Shown here piece by piece: positions 50,010 to 53,095 of a stretch of DNA of 53,095 bases. A model generated the notes under the pieces. That model did not search any database and was not told the DNA's origin. It saw nothing but the letters and a program-made list of their open reading frames with translations. The stretch is from NCBI GenBank assembly GCA_001179505.1, contig CDMY01000550.1:1-53095 (forward strand), read 5' to 3'. Numbering within the stretch: the stretch's first letter is position 1; each line of letters opens with the position of its first letter. This DNA is from Vitrella brassicaformis. Its lineage: Eukaryota > Sar > Vitrellaceae. Made by a program: the position numbers and the translations under genes.

Positions 50010-50860
50010 ACCAGAGCCGCATGTTTGTCTCGCGTGATTGAGATTGGTGGGCAAGAATGTCTCCCCTCAGACTTATCAATGGATATGTGGGCGGCCGAGT
50101 GCATGAGTAGGTGGGTGGTTGATTGAGTTGGGTGCAGACGGTCTGCCTGCACGCTTGCATTCAAGTGGTGAGTGAGACATTCTTCCTGCTTTGCCATTCA
50201 ATTCGGCCCAGGTGTCGCTGATTGCACATGCACACTACAACAACCTATTCGAGGTGGGATAGAATGCGCAAGGGATGGGGTGGTGCCGGCAGGGATAATT
50301 GACAAAGCACCACACGTGCCTCAAGACAGTGTCGTATACTGGCATGTAACACACACACACACACATACACACACATGGCGCATCGCCGCATACACTGACA
50401 TGGCTCAATCCGGCGCATATACAAGTCTATCCCCGTCATATTGATAGAAACACAACACACTAGAGTCCACACACGTGCATGTGTGTGTGTGGAGATGGAC
50501 AAAAATGGGAGAAGGAGGGGGTCAATACCGCTCGGCGGCTGTGCGTGTCGGGCCAGACATCTGATGGCCACAAATCTCCCGCGCACGCACTCGTGGCATG
50601 AGCTGCACATGGGTAACACAACCCCACACGCAGAACCGTCTGACTGAACCCAGACGGCCCGCGAGAACAAGCAAATCGGCACTCTGTAAGAAAGCTCACC
50701 TCATGTTTCAATCCTCTCACTTCCAAGTAAGCCTCACCAAAGCCAACCGTCCACACACACTGGGCGGCCATAAGCTGCTCAGCCACACACAATTACGGCA
50801 AAAGCAACACACAATGCGAAGGTCAATGCCCACTATTTTCGCGTGTATTGTTACCCTGGC
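50010..50860. other. Region without a confident gene
   Basis: Contains CA/TG repeats (about 50349-50374 and 50465-50490). A minus-strand segment at about 50704-50784 reads EQLMAAQCVWTVGFGEAYL with splice-like borders, but it could not be joined in phase to its neighbours. Confidence 0.4.
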
Positions 50861-51400
50861 GCGATGAGGATGATGGTATTGTTGTCAGTAGTGCGGCACT
50901 AGCTCCCAGGCACTCCCCTTGGCGCAGCACGGCCATCTCTGACACAGACAGACACAAAGGCCAATCAACTCTGTCGGTCTGTGGGTGGGCGGCAAGGGTC
51001 ACCCACTGCCAGAAAAGTGAAAATTGTGGCTGCGTCGGTGGTGTGTGTGTGCAGGTGCTGCTCACCTCTGCTTTTGGCACTCGTGTGGCCCATGAGCTGA
51101 TGCACTTGACCCATGTAATGGATGTACCGCACGACACCCACAGAGCCAAACAGACCGTCCATGTCGGTGTCAATCGGACGCAGCAACACCTGATAGAAAG
51201 GAAAACAAAAGACATGGTGTGGTGGCGGGGAGGAGGTCCCAGTGTGGCTCTCTTTGTGGTTGGTTGGTTGGCCTTTTCGAGGATGAACTTGCCTTTATTG
51301 TACATTTGCGATTCCTCAAAAGCCTCCTCGTACCGCCAACCTGACATGGCACCCATAACATCAACACACACAGGGTGTGCCAAAAAAGATCCAAAGCTGT
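50861..51400 (-). other. Exon-like segments of an unresolved minus-strand gene
   Basis: Three segments look coding. About 51294-51347 reads WRYEEAFEESQMYNKGKF. About 51056-51189 reads VLLRPIDTDMDGLFGSVGVV ... VHQLMGHTSAKSR with normal GT-AG borders. About 50865-50942 reads EMAVLRQGECLGASAALL and joins the previous segment in phase. The first and second segments join in frame only with an unusual AAG|GC donor near 51276. No family recognised. It may be a true gene whose 5' end lies further right, or a decayed one. Confidence 0.35.
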
Positions 51401-51512
51401 GGCGCCTTGGTGTCTGCTCACCTGCCGCTGTAGCCTCTCAGCGTGCCACTCGTGCCACCCGTGCTGGCACATGCCGGCTGTGCCGTCCCAGCAATGCCCT
51501 CATGCCCCAGCA

Positions 51513-51762
51513 TGCCCACCTGGGCGGCAGAGAGAGAGAAGGGAGGCACCAACACACCTGCACAACAGCACACACGGCACATAGGGAAATGAGTGGACGG
51601 ACGGATGGATGGATGGATGGAGAGGGCGTGACACCAGCCCACCTGGGGGGCAGAGAGAGAGGAGGGAGGCACCAACACACCTGCACAACAGGACACACGG
51701 CACATGGGGGAATGAGTTGATGAACGAATGAATGGATGGTTGGATGGATGGATGGAGAGGGC
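51513..51762. repeat. Tandem duplication, two units of about 124 bp
   Basis: Unit 1 starts at 51513 and unit 2 at 51637. Each begins GCCCACCTGGG, continues through a purine-rich stretch and ACCAACACACCTGCACAACA, and ends in a GGAT microsatellite. Confidence 0.85.
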
Positions 51763-52405
51763 GGGGAGAGAGGGCCTAATGATGTGTAGATTGCCACACA
51801 ATTGATGTGCAGATTGACACAGCGCCCTGGCACACACACGGCACACACAATGCACAGGGCCGTTTCGTTATACGTGTCTGAGCCTGTCTGCACAGCCACC
51901 CACCCACCCACCCACCCACATTAACTGAGCGCGGCGGCAACGCACTGTGGTGATGGAAACCACAGCCATATGTGCCTACCCGTACACATGCATTTGTCTG
52001 TGTTGGGGTAGGCGGCGGTAAGGGTGCGTGCCTGGGAGAAGTCATGGGTCGCTTGATCTACACACGCACACACACGTGAGTGGATGTGTGCAATTCTGCA
52101 TGGTTGCCGTCCCGCAGTTTCTTGCGCAGTCCGTTCGACGTGGTGGGGCCGTATATCACCTTTCCTGCAAGCATCCGTGTGCACATCCGGGCCATTTCTC
52201 TCTCTTTGGATGCGTACCCTTGCTTTGGCTCACCTCCTGGCCGTGGGCGTCACGCACCACGATGGATGGCTTTGTGCGTAGTCTGATGACCCAACCAACA
52301 CACACACACAGTTTTATTCTCCTTCCGCTCTCTCCCTCTCGACCTCTTCCGAACCTCATGAGGACGACCGTCGACCTGTCGAGGATCAAGGGCTGGCGGG
52401 GACGT

Positions 52406-52444
52406 CTCTCTCTCTCTCTCTCTCTCTCTCGCGCGCACGCGCGC
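52406..52444. repeat. CT microsatellite followed by GCGCGC tract
   Basis: A run of about 12 CT units is followed by alternating GC/AC purine-pyrimidine sequence. Confidence 0.9.
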
Positions 52445-53095
52445 GGTGCTTGTGTGCCAGGTTATCGACGCTGGCCCTTAAGGCCTTCTTTTCGCGCTTC
52501 GCGCGGCACCACCTCTCTCTTTCTGTTACGACCGAGGTCGCCTCGATACACCCACCCAGTCCTCCACCTGTATGCAGGCAGGGAGTCAGCCAGACAGACA
52601 TACAGACAGACAGACAGACAAACATACGATGGATGAATGAATGAATGTGTGTAAGTGTGTGTGTGTTGCTTTTGGTATCGCCTGAAAGGAGGTGAAATCA
52701 ACACGTATGAAGGTCGTTCAGGGGTCGAATCGTGCCTTCTCTGCTAGTCATGAATCGCTCTGCTACGAGGGACCTTGGCCATGCGTGGCTGCAGAGATAG
52801 ATCACCTGCAAGACCACTCACAGACAGACAGACTGACAGACTGACAGGCAGGCAGGCAGGTAGGCAGGAATGCATGGGTGCGTGCCTGATACCTGCTGCC
52901 TGTTGCTTCATGCGCACGGTGGACATCAACAGGTGGGCTGCGTGGGAGAGATCGACACACAGGGAGGGTTTGATTGATTGCTGTGTTTCCCGTGCTTTCC
53001 TTCCCGACCATTTCCGTGGATTTCCTGTCATTCCCGGAGCAATGTGACCTTATGGAGTCGAAGCCCATTTTCTTTCCTTCTCCAAAATTCCGAGC

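Larger units (their letters stand above)
51401..53095. other. Repeat-rich region with possible minus-strand exons
   Basis: Simple repeats dominate. Minus-strand stretches that read like coiled-coil or structured protein occur at about 52892-52937 (LLMSTVRMKQQAA), 52442-52530 (RAKREKKALRASVDNLAHKH) and 52085-52165 (VIYGPTTSNGLRKKLRDGNH). Intron phases could not be reconciled, so no gene model is offered. Confidence 0.35.

Noticed and set aside
50848-51720. Plus-strand open frame of 290 codons
   Set aside because: It includes the 124-bp tandem repeat and GGAT microsatellite in translation, while the minus strand has better exon-like segments.

Overview
The window looks like nuclear DNA of a compactly organised, intron-rich, GC-rich protist. 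The gene content points to a photosynthetic or plastid-bearing alveolate, most likely a chromerid such as Vitrella; this is inference, since no marker rRNA is present. Supporting signs are a calcium-dependent protein kinase (CDPK) of the plant/apicomplexan type with an MGC start, a bacterial-type leucyl-tRNA synthetase with a signal-plus-transit leader, a plant-type lipoate ligase, an MLO-like protein and a flagellar protein. Introns are canonical GT-AG, mostly 50-130 nt, and many carry TG/CA microsatellites. The canonical donors argue against a dinoflagellate. I built exon models by hand and required every junction to keep phase, so most models below are continuous in frame from ATG to stop.

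Layout: ankyrin gene A (-, cut by the window start); small basic protein (+, 2659-3639); lipoate ligase (-, 4069-5900); mitochondrial carrier (+, 6099-7638); CFAP95-like axonemal protein (-, 8153-8723); CDPK (+, 8957-12323); polycystin-2-like channel (-, 12880-17093); CPA1 Na+/H+ exchanger (+, 17127-22110); membrane protein (-, 22311-23555); Mu-type glutathione S-transferase (-, 24230-25614); membrane RING E3 ligase (+, 25793-30004); organellar LeuRS (-, 30676-33726); MLO-like protein with EF-hand-like tail (+, 33972-38628); Cys-rich membrane protein (-, 39689-40917); ankyrin gene B (+, 41271-43907, decayed copy of A in inverted orientation); large membrane protein (-, 44398-47262); transposase-derived gene with an internal duplication (+, 47454-50009); and unresolved minus-strand exon-like segments to the end.

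The strongest architectural signal is near-perfect strand alternation: neighbours are almost always head-to-head or tail-to-tail, and divergent start codons are about 30 to 350 bp apart, which suggests shared promoters. The block from 8 to 22 kb puts a ciliary protein, a CDPK, a polycystin-type Ca2+-permeable channel and a Na+/H+ exchanger side by side. The last two start essentially back to back. This is the best candidate for a functional ion-signalling neighbourhood, but the link is inferred from proximity only.

The two ankyrin genes form a roughly 2.5 kb inverted repeat about 38.5 kb apart. The right copy carries a 10-bp deletion and an in-frame stop relative to the left copy. The transposase-like gene contains a recent direct duplication of about 480 bp that includes three exons and their introns.
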